From contig JARFIW010000885.1 of NCBI GenBank assembly GCA_036346225.1, forward strand, positions 248,001 to 312,000: a stretch of DNA of 64,000 nt, given 5' to 3'. This stretch comes from Platerodrilus igneus (Eukaryota; Arthropoda; Insecta; Coleoptera; Lycidae). The position numbers were made by a program, and so were the translations under genes. The notes beneath the pieces are model-generated. The model worked only from the letters and a program-made list of their open reading frames with translations, was not told the DNA's origin and did no database searches. Shown one piece after another: positions 49,168 to 60,637 of this stretch (the first letter of the stretch is position 1; each line of letters begins with the position of its first letter).

Positions 49168-49681
49168 ATTTATTTGATCCGTCTCAATTATTTTGCCCCT
49201 CCCATCCTTTATACCTATTTCTTGCCTACCTGCTCACTCTAAACAATTAACTTCTCTTTGCTGTATGTGTTCCGTATTACTCCTATTTCCCTTATTTTTC
49301 CTTTGTGGCCCGAGTCCAGAATTGTCCCTCTTTCCCTCGTTTTCGCTTTGATACCTCCAACCTCTTTTGGGCATTCGAATATTTCTTTCATAATTTAGAT
49401 TCCTACGTTCTCTTTGATTATTATTACCACTATTTAAACCCTCCCAGTATTCATCATATCGTCCAAATTCTTAAGATATTCTTCTGCCTCATCAATACTC
49501 CTGTATTCCCCCGTTAAAATTTCCCCCTTTCGTTTCAAAATCGAAGTGAGAAGCTACGCGACTTCACCATTTCAAATTCCGAAAACTGCTCGTCTAAATA
49601 CATACATTCCTTTATAATCTTTATAAAATAATCTGCTTTGGATCCCGATTTGTATTGTCCGAATTTCAAATTAACAAATAC

Positions 49682-50053
49682 TTAGCACAGTTTTTTGGGG
49701 CCCCAGTATCTCTCCAGAAATCTACTTTTAAAATGTTCAAAGTTTACACAACCATCTTTTTTGATTGACGCCCAATCAGTGGACAACCCCCCGAGGGCTT
49801 TGATAGCTAGCATAACCTGTTTGTCCTCCGGTACTCCCGTTTCAACAAATATTTCTTCCAGTTTGTTAATAAAAGCTACTGGATTCCTTGTTTCACTGGG
49901 GCTAAAAATTAAATTAGAACCCTCTAACTCCTTAAATAAATTTATGTAAGATAAACCGCATCTTTTATCTAATACTACCACCTCAATTTTCTCTTTTGTA
50001 TTTCCAACGTTTTGACTCGATCCTGGATATTCGTTCCTGTTCCCACTTTTCAA
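49682..50053 (-). pseudogene. Gag fragment of the LTR element
   Basis: The frame includes NPVAFINKLEEIF, LAIKALGG and a DWASIKKDG...FKSRFLERYWG segment, the pattern of Gypsy Gag capsid (W.......F...F...YW). A shorter frame upstream (50320-50129) with KKLVECNKALIHNM is probably the N-terminal part. No zinc knuckle was found. Confidence 0.75.
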
Positions 50054-50663
50054 ACCTTGCTACATATGAGTACTCATTTCCGCCACACTAGAACAAATCT
50101 CATACTACTTAAATTTAAGTTTACGTTTTTAAACAACGCAACTAGTTTTTCTGAGTGCAATATTGTTTGCCTGTACCGCGGTCATATTATGTATCAAAGC
50201 TTTATTACACTCAACTAATTTTTTAATAGAATCAGAGAGCCCGTCCTCTTCAGGTACATCACGAAGTATCTTCTTCTTTTGCAGCATTTTTGTGATGAGT
50301 GTTACACAACAAAGTCTCATAACAGCAATAAAATAGAGCAGGTGAGTGAGGCTAGACTCCCCAGATGTTTTTACAAACGCGTATTATAACCATCTGTCGC
50401 CACCGGTTCGTGTTCACAGTTAGTTAGTTTGAATAATACTCATTGTACTATAACGCTTGTTGTTAGTGATTGTGCACTTGTATGGTCGACTATAATGCAA
50501 CTGTTTTTTAATATCTGATGCCCGCTAATAGTCTAAACATGAAACTTGTTTGCACAGTGTCAGTAATTGTTATATAAAATTGAACGATCCTACTTTAAAA
50601 ATGATATCCAATAACGTGCAATTACTCTTGTACCTTCATACAGCTCAGTTGGCGCATGCCAGA

Positions 50664-50980
50664 TGTGGATATGCCTGATACACCACTTTTAAACTCAGAT
50701 TCGCGAAAATAAACAACCAACACTAACAGTTATTAAGCATTTAATCCAACATATGAAATTATGAACTAGGTACAAATTTTCTTAACACAATATTGGATCC
50801 TTCACACTTAAAACTAAACATTCGAATAATATTAACTTAAACAATTCAAACACGGTTTACGTGCAATTTCTGAATACCGCCCGACTGTTCAGAAGCGCCG
50901 TTTCTACCGTACTACTGTCCTTTGCACCCTCGCGCCTCGTCCAACTCAGAGGTAGCAGTCTTCTCCCCAGACCGAAAACA
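50664..50980 (-). repeat. LTR, 5' copy of the Gypsy-type element
   Basis: Direct repeat of 48071-48390. Ends GACCGAAAACA on the plus strand. In this orientation it is the upstream LTR of the minus-strand element. Confidence 0.85.
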
Positions 50981-51172
50981 CTACAATGTGAAAAGGGTTA
51001 AGCAGCCTGCGGCTACCAAGATCCCCCAACACTTGAATATTTACCGAATTAATAGTTTTCCAATATATCATTACGCACATTCAACATTGAATGAAAATAT
51101 TTTAAAACCAACAACTGTAGATGTTTATAATAGTCATCACATTTAAGTGCAAATATTTTTTTCGTCATTAGG
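50981..51172 (-). mobile_element. RTE-like LINE, copy 4, continuation
   Basis: AATGTGAAAAGGGTTAAGCAG continues the LINE cut at 48070, as judged from the uninterrupted equivalent near 51700-51730. It ends near a GTCATTAGG. Confidence 0.55.
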
Positions 51173-51540
51173 TTTGTTGGGGATTTATAGAATTTACTAA
51201 GATGTGAAGTTGCTTCGCGTTTGTGCCGAGATCTGCTTTTGTAGCGGAAGGCGCTGATGTTTTGTTGCGAGCTTCGTTTCCAGAATTCATTTGCGTTTAA
51301 GATGTCTGAGGGGTTAGCTCGTGACAGCTCTTACCCATTCATTCTAATGTATTTTACTTAAATCTTCAATTGTATTTAGTTATAATAAATGTATTTCACG
51401 TTAAAGTATTCTTTACATTTTTATCTTAGCAAGAAATAAGTTTCAGTTTTATTGTTAAGTTGGTTCTGAGTTATACTACAACGAATATGCGTACAGCAGA
51501 TTCGCATAGAATATGTACAATTATACAAACATACCCCAAA
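51173..51540. other. Intronic, nothing recognised
   Basis: No feature supported. Confidence 0.4.
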
Positions 51541-52945
51541 CAAGGTTTCCGTCTTGAAACTGGCTGGACGCGTACCTTCACTTATTTCTATTCTGAGCTA
51601 GCCTACACCATTGCCTGAAATTCCAACAGCTTAGATACAACAGCTCTTTTCCCCTTCTATTGTTTCCTAATTATATGCCCTATTTCACCAAGATTTAGTG
51701 CTATGTGAAGGGGGTTAAGCAGCCTGTGACTGCCAAGGATCCCCCAACACTTCATTTGCTGAATTAATAGTTTTCCAGTAAATCCTTTCACACTAGTAAC
51801 ATTAGTTGAGAGTATTGTAAAACCAATACCTGTAGTTGTCTATAATAATCATCACGTTTAGTTACAGTAATTTTTTTCGTCATTAGGTTTTCCATCTTCG
51901 AATTGATTGGATGCATACCTCCATTGATTTCTCTTCTGAGCTAGCCTGCACATTTCCCTGAAATTCACATAGCCTACATCTTTCACTATCTGTGTGCATT
52001 AGTCCAACCTCTACCTCTGCTTCTCATATATTGCGCACTATTCCCTCATGCCTTAGTATGTGGCCTATTATCCTATCTTTCCTATTTTTTACTATTTTCC
52101 ACATACTTTTTTCTTCCCCTACCATTTCTAGTACCTCTTTGTTCTTGACTGTCTGTTCATGATATCGTCATCATACGTCTGTAGCACCACATTTCAAAGG
52201 CTTCTATCTTTTTTTATCCACTTCTCCTACTGTGCAGGTTTCACAGCCATACAGTGCTATGCTCAACACATTTGTTTTAAGAAATCTTTTCCTTGTTTCT
52301 ATGTCTGTTGTTTTTGAACACAGTAATTGCTTTTTCTTGTTAAATGTAGCACAACCTTGTGCTAATCTTTCTTTTATATCTTTTGTGTTTTTTCCATCTT
52401 GTGTTATTTTACTTCCTAGGTAACAGAAATCTTTAACCTCTTGTAAGTTCTCGTTACATATTTGTATTATTGTTTTTGATTTATTATCCCCTCTTTTGCA
52501 TACTAGAACTTTAGTTTTATTTTTGTTAATTTTCATACCGCTATATCATCTGCAAATCTAAGCATATCAATCTTTTGTCCCTGCATAATAATTCCAAATG
52601 TCTTCCTGCATTTGACAGTATTCATTGCTTCTTCAATGTACAAGTTAAAAATTAATGGGGATAGGACACATCCGTGTCTCACCTCTTTCCTAATATTGAC
52701 TTCTCTATGTTCCTGCTCTAATTCTATTACCGCTGTTTGCTCCTTGTATAAGCTATGTACTATCCGTATATCCTAAACCTCATTCCAATCTTGTAGAGTA
52801 TTTAAAACATTTTTCCCATTTCACATTGTCGAATGCTTTTTCCAAATCTACAAACCCTATATACACGCTTTCCCCCTTTTCTATTGTTTTCTTCATTATC
52901 ACCCTCAGAGCTAAAATAGCCTCTCATATTCCCCTGTTTTATGGT

Positions 52946-52950
<5 letters not shown>
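51541..52950 (-). mobile_element. RTE-like LINE, copy 5, 3' end and RT
   Basis: Two stacked 3' end regions (about 51541-51890 and 51895-52200) precede RT sequence on the minus strand at about 52950-52204. The RT shows KRVYRVCRFGKSI (a degraded first Asp box), a degraded form of the GCxLSP box, DMLRFADDIA near 52545-52575 and KINKNKTKVLVCKRGDNKS, then FCYLGSKITQDGK. It matches copy 7. It may be the 3' half of the element whose 5' half is copy 6, separated by the LTR-like segment at 53.0-55.3 kb. Confidence 0.75.

Positions 52951-52990
<40 letters not shown>
52951..52990. repeat. (TA)n microsatellite
   Basis: Forty bases of perfect TA at the border between LINE copy 5 and the LTR/leader fragment. 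Confidence 0.95.
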
Positions 52991-52993
<3 letters not shown>

Positions 52994-53041
52994 CTGTGAT
53001 ATGCGCCTTCGGTCTCTGGTCCGGTACTTTCTGCTGATCAT

Positions 53042-53221
53042 TCAAGCCCCACAGATTGGGCATCAAAATATGCTGTGTTCGTCACCATTATTCGGGAACT
53101 AAGGTTTTCGAATCGAGCCCCAGCGTTGGGCCGTCAAGATATGCTGTGAAACCTACAAAAAGCCTCACCAGAGAAAAAAAAGTATTCGAGCCTCTCGAAT
53201 TGGGCACCAAGATTTGCTGTG
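53042..53221 (-). repeat. Three tandem tRNA-Lys-type primer-binding sites
   Basis: Three units start at 53042, 53113 and 53186 (71 and 73 bases apart). Each has a TC(A/G)AGCC...TTGGGC segment followed by TGCTGTG. The plus strand of the middle unit (TCGAGCCCCAGCGTTGGGCC) resembles the 3' end of animal tRNA-Lys (CUU), so the minus strand carries a primer-binding site. Retroelements normally have one. Confidence 0.65.
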
Positions 53222-54480
53222 ATTCTCGCCCTGTTGAATCTTTTCTGATGGTCGCCTTTTTACTCTTTCCGCCTCGGCTGCTCACCTAGTTAAAACTTTC
53301 ATCCTCATTCATAAAAAAAAACATTCCTACCACAAACATCAACGTTAACTCTATTTACACCAATATTCACAATACATTAAAATTTCAAAATTAAATTTCA
53401 GCATAAATTGCAGCATTATAAAATTTCCATTTCAAATTTTGTCATCATTTTTAATTTGCATCCAGAATTAAAGTCCTGGTAGGATGCATACTAATTAAGT
53501 TACAATATGTGCAGACCTAAGTCTGAATAAAAGGAGCATCTCCCACCCTTTACGTTAATTAAACAGGTTAGTCTAATTGAGCTCAAAGACAGACCCAAAT
53601 TTTCATCATAATCAAAACATAAACTGCTAAATACTCCTTTCTACTTATACAAAAAAATTTCACCTTAAAATTAAAAATTTGTTGTTTATACAAATTCACT
53701 ACTGTCTATTTTATCCAACAAATCATAAAGATATCCAACACACACCAAAACATCAAAGTTCGAACAAAATAGTATAATTTACCTGAAGATTACTGCACTC
53801 GTGGCTTCAATGTACATCGGACTTGCTCATTCCACCATTCCAGCTGGTTTATGTTTACGGCTTCAGCTTCTGACCGCTTTTAAAATTTTTCTACACCACC
53901 ATTCATCTAAATTGTTTCAGGGCTTCTCAGGAACTCATCTACGTATATCTAAATCTTGTTTTGCGGATCCAATCACATTTACGAATAACACTTGATTACT
54001 CACTCCCGAACAAAATAGCAAAGAAATTCATAATTCGTTCACGCTATACAAAACAGCATACTTCAATGTATTTATTTATCGCTACTACTTTAGATAATTG
54101 GTACAGTAATACCCGCAAATATAACTAGACTTTATTACCTTATCTATCTTCAGTAAGTGCACTAATGCATAATAATTTGTATCGTAGCACGTATTCTGCT
54201 TGAAGTATGGTATAACATCAAAAATAACGAGCAAAACTGTTTACAGTATCGAATCAAAATCAAAAATCTAAGAGAGCGAAACACCTTTAAGTCCGGGTTT
54301 ATATAACGGTCCGCCCGCACGTCGGATTTGTCCCTCAACGGACAATTTTCAGAATTTCGCATTCTCTGTTCCCTTTTCGACAGTCCGGCACAGCGATTCT
54401 ACTAAAATTTTGCACTCGTGCCAGTTAAATCTAAGAAATTTTCACACGTCTCGCCACGCGTCTGCGAATAACTAATTAAT
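53222..54480 (-). mobile_element. Probable LTR of a Gypsy/Pao-like element, with TATA box
   Basis: Lies immediately upstream (on the minus strand) of the primer-binding sites, where a 5' LTR should be. On the minus strand CCGTTATATAAAC (plus about 54298-54310) is a good TATA box in a locally GC-rich setting. No internal coding region of the element remains, because RTE-like sequence follows the binding sites. The outer LTR end was not found, so extent is approximate. Confidence 0.5.
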
Positions 54481-55344
54481 TTTATCTAGAAATTGTTGTT
54501 TTCGCCTCTCATATCTGCAACTTATTTCAACCAATCGTTTCCTCGTGACGTTGCTCAAATCACGCTTTTTATTATCCGTGTCTCTGCTTTGCGCATTTTA
54601 TCCGTCTTTTTCTACCTTGGTCTGAGTGGTACAAATCGATATTCTTTACTATCGGTTATTTCAATCCACGTGGATTCTTATTTTAATATAAGCTACGGTG
54701 TATCCAACCGTTTGCAATATACGCAGAATTTTCATGTTTATTCCAACAAATTAAACAGAAATTGACTTTTAAAAATACGCAGGTGTTCAATCGTAATACT
54801 TCTACGATTTGGATATTCCACTTATTTTACATTCTAGATATATTTGTATGCTAGCAACGCGTCTCATATTTGGTATTATTGGGTTTTTAAAAGCTTTTAT
54901 GCATGTTATACCTTAATAATCGTTCAATTAACTCCAATTAAAATAATAATGAATGGCATTGACTTCTACCCTTTAATTTTTAGCAAATACTAATTAAATA
55001 TTAATTATTATTTGTACACTTTATTAATACCCGTTACTTAAAACTTGAATTAATTAATATAAATTTCGCACGTAATTTCTATTTGTTTCTTTATATAGAA
55101 AGCGTCTAGTGAATAATTTAAATCCCTTATTTTTAATGAAACGAATAAATTTTTATGCTCCACGGTTTTAATAACGCGTATTATCTAATAAAATTCTATA
55201 CAAACCCTACATTCTAATTGAATGATTTAAATCTTCACAGTAGGCCTTTAATTACGCGTACTTTTTCCCAAAGCTTCCTTATACTCGGTGATTAAAATTA
55301 TTTGATGTCGTTAACTAATTTTCTACCCTGGTCTAAATTTGAGT
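54481..55344. other. AT-rich, nothing recognised
   Basis: May be the outer part of the LTR-like segment. No gene supported. Confidence 0.35.
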
Positions 55345-56114
55345 AATATATATCCCTAAAACTCATTCTAATTAGTTTGTATGCTTCATCTGTGTTTTTA
55401 TTTCCATCTTAGTTTGTACCTCTTTGCACTTTTCATCAATCCATTGTTCTTTAGTTTTCCTGCATTTGCGAATAATTTCCAATTTTATGGCTTTGTATCT
55501 CTGTTTTCCTGTTTGGTCTGATTTATTTTTGTATTTTCATCTTCTATTAAATTCAGGATATCCTTTGTTATCCATGGTTTCTTATTTTCTTTTTGTGTAT
55601 ACCCCATAATATCTCTGGCCGCCATGTCTAAGCTGAATTTAATGTTATTCCATTCTGTTTCCACGTCCTTAGTATCAGAACTTTTCTCCATATCTTTAAG
55701 CAATTCATTTGACTTTTTTTCAAATCTTTCGTGGATATCTTTATTTTTTAGTTTCTCAAAGTCAAAGTTCCTTTTTCCGTTTCTTTTTTTCAAATTTTTA
55801 AATTTAAGAGCGGCCTTCATAATTACGATGTTGTGGTCAGCGTTTATATCTGCTTCTGGGTAGCTTCAACAGTCCTTTACTTGATTTCTAAATCGTTGTC
55901 TAACAAGTATGTGATCTATTTGATATCTTCCTATATCTCCTGGCATCTTCAACATGTATCGTCTTCTAGCATGAAGTTGAAATAATGTGTTTGTGATGAT
56001 AAAATTGTTCTTGTCCGAAATTCTATCAGCCCATTTCCCCTGTCATTTCTCGTGCCTAAACCAAATGAACCCACTACCGCTACTGCCCTACCCTCACCTA
56101 CCATTGCACTAAAA
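55345..56114 (-). mobile_element. RTE-like LINE, copy 6, left part
   Basis: Minus-strand linker (55820-55485: MKAALKFKNLKKRNGKR...) and the end of the endonuclease (56131-55949: MGNFSAMVGEGRA). It breaks off at 56114 in the codons around MGNF, where the 3' tail of copy 7 starts. Its upstream half is found at 59691-60485. Confidence 0.8.
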
Positions 56115-56992
56115 TTCCCCATTATCATCATTAGGTCTTCAGTCCTGGAACTGGTTAGACGCGTACCATCATTGTTTCGTATTCTGAACTAACCTACAGA
56201 TTTCCCTGAAATTTGCACAGTCTGCAATTATCACTATCTGATCTAGGTCAACATCTACCTCTTTTTTCGTATCTCTGCTTGTAATATATCCCATACTATT
56301 CCCCAAAAATCCCTTAGAACGTATTCTGCTCTTCTATTTCTCTTATCTTTTTCCCCAGATATCCTTGTTCCCCTACTATTTCTATAACCTATTTGTTATT
56401 ATCTTTGTCTGTCCATGCTATCGTCCTCATACATCTGAAGCACAGCATTTCAAAAGGCTGCCACCGTTTTTCTGTCTGCGTTTCAGACTGCCCGATTTCA
56501 TTGGCATACTGTGCTGTGCTCCACACATATGCTTTCACAAATTTTCTTCTTGTTCTATGTTTGTTGTCTTTTCTTATAAGTGCTGTTCTTTCTTGTTAGA
56601 TGCCGTTCGGTCACCTTCTATTGTTTTATCATTATATTCCCTATTTCTCCGACCTTCAGTGGTTGTGAAGGGAGGTAAGCAGCTTGTGGCTGCCAAGTTC
56701 CCCCAACACTTAACCATTTACCGATTTAATATATTTTCCAATATATCTTTTCGCACAGTCAACATTAGTTGCAGATATTTTGCAACCAACAACTAGTTGT
56801 TTATACTAATCATCAGCTTTATCTGCGCTTATTTTTTCGTCATTACCGTTTTTCACATATTTCTTTCTTCCCCCACCATTTTTAGTACCTCTTCGTTCTT
56901 AACTTTGTCTGTCCATGATATCTTCATCATACGTCTGTAGCACCACATTTCAAAGGCTTTTTCTTGTCCGCTTCTCCTACTGTCCAGGCTTC

Positions 56993-57643
56993 TCAGCCGT
57001 ACAGTGCTGTGTTCCACACATATGTTTTAAGCAATCTTTTCCTTGTTTCTATGTTTGTGGTCTTTGAGCGCAGTAGTTGCCTTTTCTTGTTAAATATAAC
57101 ACGACCTTGTGCTAATCTATGTTGTATATCTTTTGTGCTTTTCCCATCTTGCGTTATTTGACTTCCTAGGTAGCAGAAATCCTTAACCTCTTGTAAGTTC
57201 GTGTTACATACTTGTATTCTTGTTTTTGATTTATTTTCCCCATCTTTGCATACTAGAACTTTAGTTTTAGTTTTGTTAATTTTCATACCGTATCTCTCTG
57301 TTAGAACCATTTCCATTTCATTAAGAGCAGCTTCTAGCTCTTCCTTGCTAGACGCTAATACCGCTATATCATCTGCAAATATAAGCATATCAATTTTTTG
57401 TTCCTGCATAGTAATTCCAAATGTCTTCCTGCATTTGACAGTATTCATTGCCTCTTCTATGTACAAGTTAAAAATCAACGGGGATAGGGCACATCCCTGT
57501 GTCACCCCTTTCCTAATGTTTACTTCTCTACGTTCCTGCTCTAATTCTATTACTGCTGTTTGCTCTTTGTATAAGCTATGTACTATTCGTCTATCCCTAT
57601 AACTCATTCGAATCTTTTTGAGTATTTCAAACATTTTTTCCAT
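56993..57643 (-). pseudogene. RTE-like reverse transcriptase core (copy 7)
   Basis: A 216-codon frame with WEKMFEILKKIRM-type entry, EVNIRKGVTQGCALSPLIFN and FADD in MLIFADDIAVLASSKEELEA, followed by the thumb with GMKINKTKTKVLVCK and YLGSQITQDGKSTKD. The first Asp box lies just upstream and is cut off by a frameshift near 57640-57700. RT copies element RNA at a nicked chromosomal target. Confidence 0.85.
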
Positions 57644-58588
57644 TTTACATTGTCGAATGCTTTTTTCAGATCTACAAACCCTATATATACGCTTTCCCCT
57701 TTTTCTATTGTTTTGTTTTATTGTTTTGGTATAGTTACTATGATGCTAAGTTTGAAATCTTTGGGTATCTCGCCTGTCTCATACATATAGCTTACAAGTT
57801 GAAAAAGACGTTCTGTTACTGCTTGTCCAGCGGCTTTTAGAGTTTCTGTTTGCACCTTATCTGTACCCGGCGCCTTACCATTTTTCAGACTCTTTAATGC
57901 TAATTCAAACTCATCTCTAAGTATAGGATATCCCAAGTCATCATTTTCAATGTCTGATTCCTGTTCTAATGCAGTTAGTTCCTCTCCTGCATATAAATTC
58001 CCTATATATTCTTGTCATCTACCCACTTTCTCTACGTTTTCTATGATGACGTTTCCTTGTGCGTCCTTTATATTTTTGCCATACGGTTTTATATCCCTAA
58101 AATTCATTCTAATTAATTTGTATGCTTCGTCTGTCTTTCCTATTTCCATCTTCGTTTGTACCTCTTTGCACTTTTCATCAATCCATTGTTCTTTCGCTTT
58201 CCTGCATTTTTGAATAATTTCCCATTTTATGACTTTGTATCTCTGTTTTCCTGTTTCTTCTGATTTATTTTTGTATTTTCGTTTTTCTTCTATTAAATTC
58301 GGATATCCTTTGTTATCCATAGTTTCTTATTTTCTTTTTGTGTATACCCTAGAGTATCTCTGTCCGCCATGTCTAGGCTGGATTTAATGTTATTCCATTC
58401 TGTTTCTACTTCCTTAGTATCAGATATTTTCCCGATATCTTTGAGCAATTCATTTGACTTTTTTTCGAATCTTTCTTGAATATCTTTATCTTTTAGTTTC
58501 TCTAAGTCCAAGTGCCTTTTTCCGTTTCTTTTTTTCACATTCTTAAATTTAAGTGCGGCCTTCATAATTACGATGTTGTGGTCAGTAT

Positions 58589-59394
58589 CTATATCTGCTT
58601 CTGGTAGCTACAGTCTTTTACTTGATTCCTAAACCGTTGTCCAACAAGAATGTAATCTATTTGATATCTTCCTAAATCTCCTGGCATCTTCCACGTATAT
58701 CGTCTTCTAGCATGATGTTGAAATAATGTGTTTGTGATGATTAAATTGTTCTTGTCGCAAAATTTTACCAGCCTATTTCCTTTGTCGTTTTTCGTGTCTA
58801 AATCAAATAAACCTACTACCGCTCCTTCCCTACCCTCACCTACCACTGCATTAAAATCCCCGTAATTATTAAATTTCATGTCCTTTTATGTATCTTAATA
58901 TGTCTTTGATATCTTTGTAGATGGCTTCTACCTCTTCGTCACTGTAGCTAGAGGTGGGCATGTATACTTGTTATTATTACTGTGTTTACCGGTTTAGATT
59001 CTAATCTAACCATGAGTACTCTTTCGTTCTTTTGTAAGTAATTTTCTACACAGTATCCTATCTTTTTCCGCATAACTATCCCCACACCCAAATTTCCTTC
59101 CTCTGCTCCTGTATGAATTAGCCTGAAGTCTCCACTCCAAAAATTCCCCGCCTCTGGCCACCGAACTTCGCTGATCCCTACTATGTCTAGTGATAACCTA
59201 TTCATTTCGATTTTTAGGTTCTCTAGCTTACCTACTTGCTTCATACTTCTAATATTCCACGCTCCGACTCGCAGAGTGTTCCCGACTCTTATTTTTAACT
59301 TTCCGATCGCATCCTCGTAAGTATTTCCCTCCCGGAGATTCGAATGGGGGACTATTTTAACTCCGGAATCTTTTACCCCAGAGAATGCCATCAT
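58589..59394 (-). pseudogene. RTE-like APE endonuclease (copy 7), frameshifted
   Basis: Two frames, 59394-58948 and 58879-58589, share an APE-type endonuclease fold: WNIRSM (Asn), a GISEVRW box (Glu), a G-D-F-N box (Asp/Asn) and a YQIDYILV box (Asp). One frameshift lies between them near 58880-58950. The enzyme nicks target DNA for insertion. Confidence 0.85.
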
Positions 59395-59690
59395 GTTTGT
59401 TACAGTTTAAGTACGCTGTGTACTTGGGAGGTAATGTGGTGGTTTCCCGTTGCCTTCCACATCGCGGTAGTGTGTCTTAGACTGCCATACCGACCCCTAT
59501 GGTCTCTGTCAATCTAAGTACCGAAAAGCCGCTGCCCTCTTCGGGACCTGTCTTAGTCTGGTTCCTCACTAACGACCCTACTACTTTGGTTGGACCTGTA
59601 GTTTGGCTCTTTAGCTCATTAGATCACTCAAGCCATTTCACCTGTTCTAGTAATTTAGAACTTCGGCAAGGTGCAGGTCCATTCGAAATT

Positions 59691-60485
59691 CATGTCCATT
59701 TACGTATCTTAGTAGGTGTTGGATATCTTTGTAGATCGCCTCTACGTCTTCTTTACTGTAGCTAGAGGCGAGCATGTATACTTGTATTATTGCTGTATTT
59801 ACCAGTTTAGATTGTAATATATTCATCTTTTGTTCTTTTGTAAGTAGTTTTCTACACGTTGTCCTATCTTTTTTCGCATAACTACCTCCACGCCCAAATT
59901 TCCTTCCTCTGATCCTGTATGAATTACTCTCGTCTTCATTCCAAAATTCCTCGCCTCGGGCCACCGAACTTCGCTGATCTCTACTATGTCTAATGCTAAC
60001 CTATCCGTTTTCATTTTCAAGCTCTCTACCTTACCTACTTGCTTCATGCGTCTGACATTCCACACTCTGACTCGCAGAATGTTCACGACTTTTTTATACT
60101 TTCCGATTACATCCCACAAAGTAGTCCCTTCCCAGAGATCTGAATTGGAGACTATTTTAACTTTGGAATTTTTTACCCCAGAGGATGCCATCATCTTTAA
60201 TAACAATTTAAGTACACTGTGTACTTGGGAGGTAATGTAGTGGTTTCTTGTTGTCTTCCCCATTGCAGCGGTGTCTTAGAAAGCCATACCGACTCCTATG
60301 GTATCTGCCACTCTAAGTACCGAAAAAGCTACTGCTCTTTTGGGAACCTGCCTTAGTCTGGTTCCTTACTACAAACTCTACTACTTTGGTTAGACCTGTA
60401 GTTCGGCTCTTTAAGTCACTGAAACGCGCAAGCCATTCCACCATTCTAGTAATCTAGAACTTTTTCAAGTTCCATTCGGAATGGA
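59691..60485 (-). mobile_element. RTE-like LINE, copy 6, right part (5' half)
   Basis: Endonuclease amino-terminal half (60263-59823: MKQVGKVESLKMKTDRLALD, then SEVRWPEARNF) continuing to 59691 with YKDIQHLLRYV, exactly where the copy 6 coding region was interrupted at 56114. The outer 5' end reads GGAATGGAATG near 60485, about 150 bases before exon 3. Confidence 0.8.
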
Positions 60486-60637
60486 ATGTCATATTATACA
60501 GATTTAAATAGCAACTTAATTTTGGTAGCATTTGTTGTTTCGAGATCGGATTTTGGTTGCTTATGATCTTTGGCGTCACCCTCCCAAAAACCATACATCT
60601 ACTGATATCATTTAACCTTAATTTTTTTTCTTTTCAG

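Larger units (their letters stand above)
48071..50980 (-). mobile_element. Deleted Gypsy-type LTR retrotransposon (2.9 kb)
   Basis: Two direct LTRs of about 320 bases flank 2.27 kb of internal DNA read on the minus strand. In order it holds gag (about 50320-49682), a retropepsin-like segment (near 49050) and an integrase core fragment (about 48960-48690); reverse transcriptase and RNase H are missing. It lies inside a minus-strand RTE-like LINE. No clean target duplication was found at the junctions. The frames carry stops, so it is inactive. Confidence 0.85.
56115..59690 (-). mobile_element. RTE-like LINE, copy 7, full length (about 3.6 kb), nested in copy 6
   Basis: The most complete copy. 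3' tail ATTATCATCATTAGGTCTTC at the left; 5' end with GGTGCAGGTCCATTCG at the right. On the minus strand it runs: endonuclease (59394-58589; VGAWNIRSM, LDIVGISEVRWPEAGNFWS, DFNAVVGEGREGA, FQHHARRRYTWKMPGD), linker (58565-58015), RT entry (57936-57718; LKNGKAPGTDKVQTE), RT core (57643-56993; GVTQGCALSPLIFNLYIEEA, MLIFADDIAVLAS, VKDFCYLGSQITQDGK) and a C-terminal part. Endonuclease and RT lie in separate broken frames, so it is not active, but all catalytic regions are recognisable. Confidence 0.88.
24581..60637 (+). other. Intron 2 of the LRR gene (36 kb)
   Basis: GT at 24581 and AG at 60637, the latter after a long pyrimidine tract (ATTTTTTTTCTTTTCAG). Exon 2 ends in phase 1 and exon 3 supplies the two remaining bases. 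The joined repeat keeps the 24-residue LRR period, which argues that no exon lies between. The intron is filled largely by transposable elements. Confidence 0.75.

Noticed and set aside
50641..50663. AGCTCAGTTGG as a tRNA gene or primer-binding site next to the LTR
   Set aside because: It resembles a tRNA D-arm/A-box, but no further tRNA arms follow, and as a primer-binding site it does not match a tRNA 3' end.
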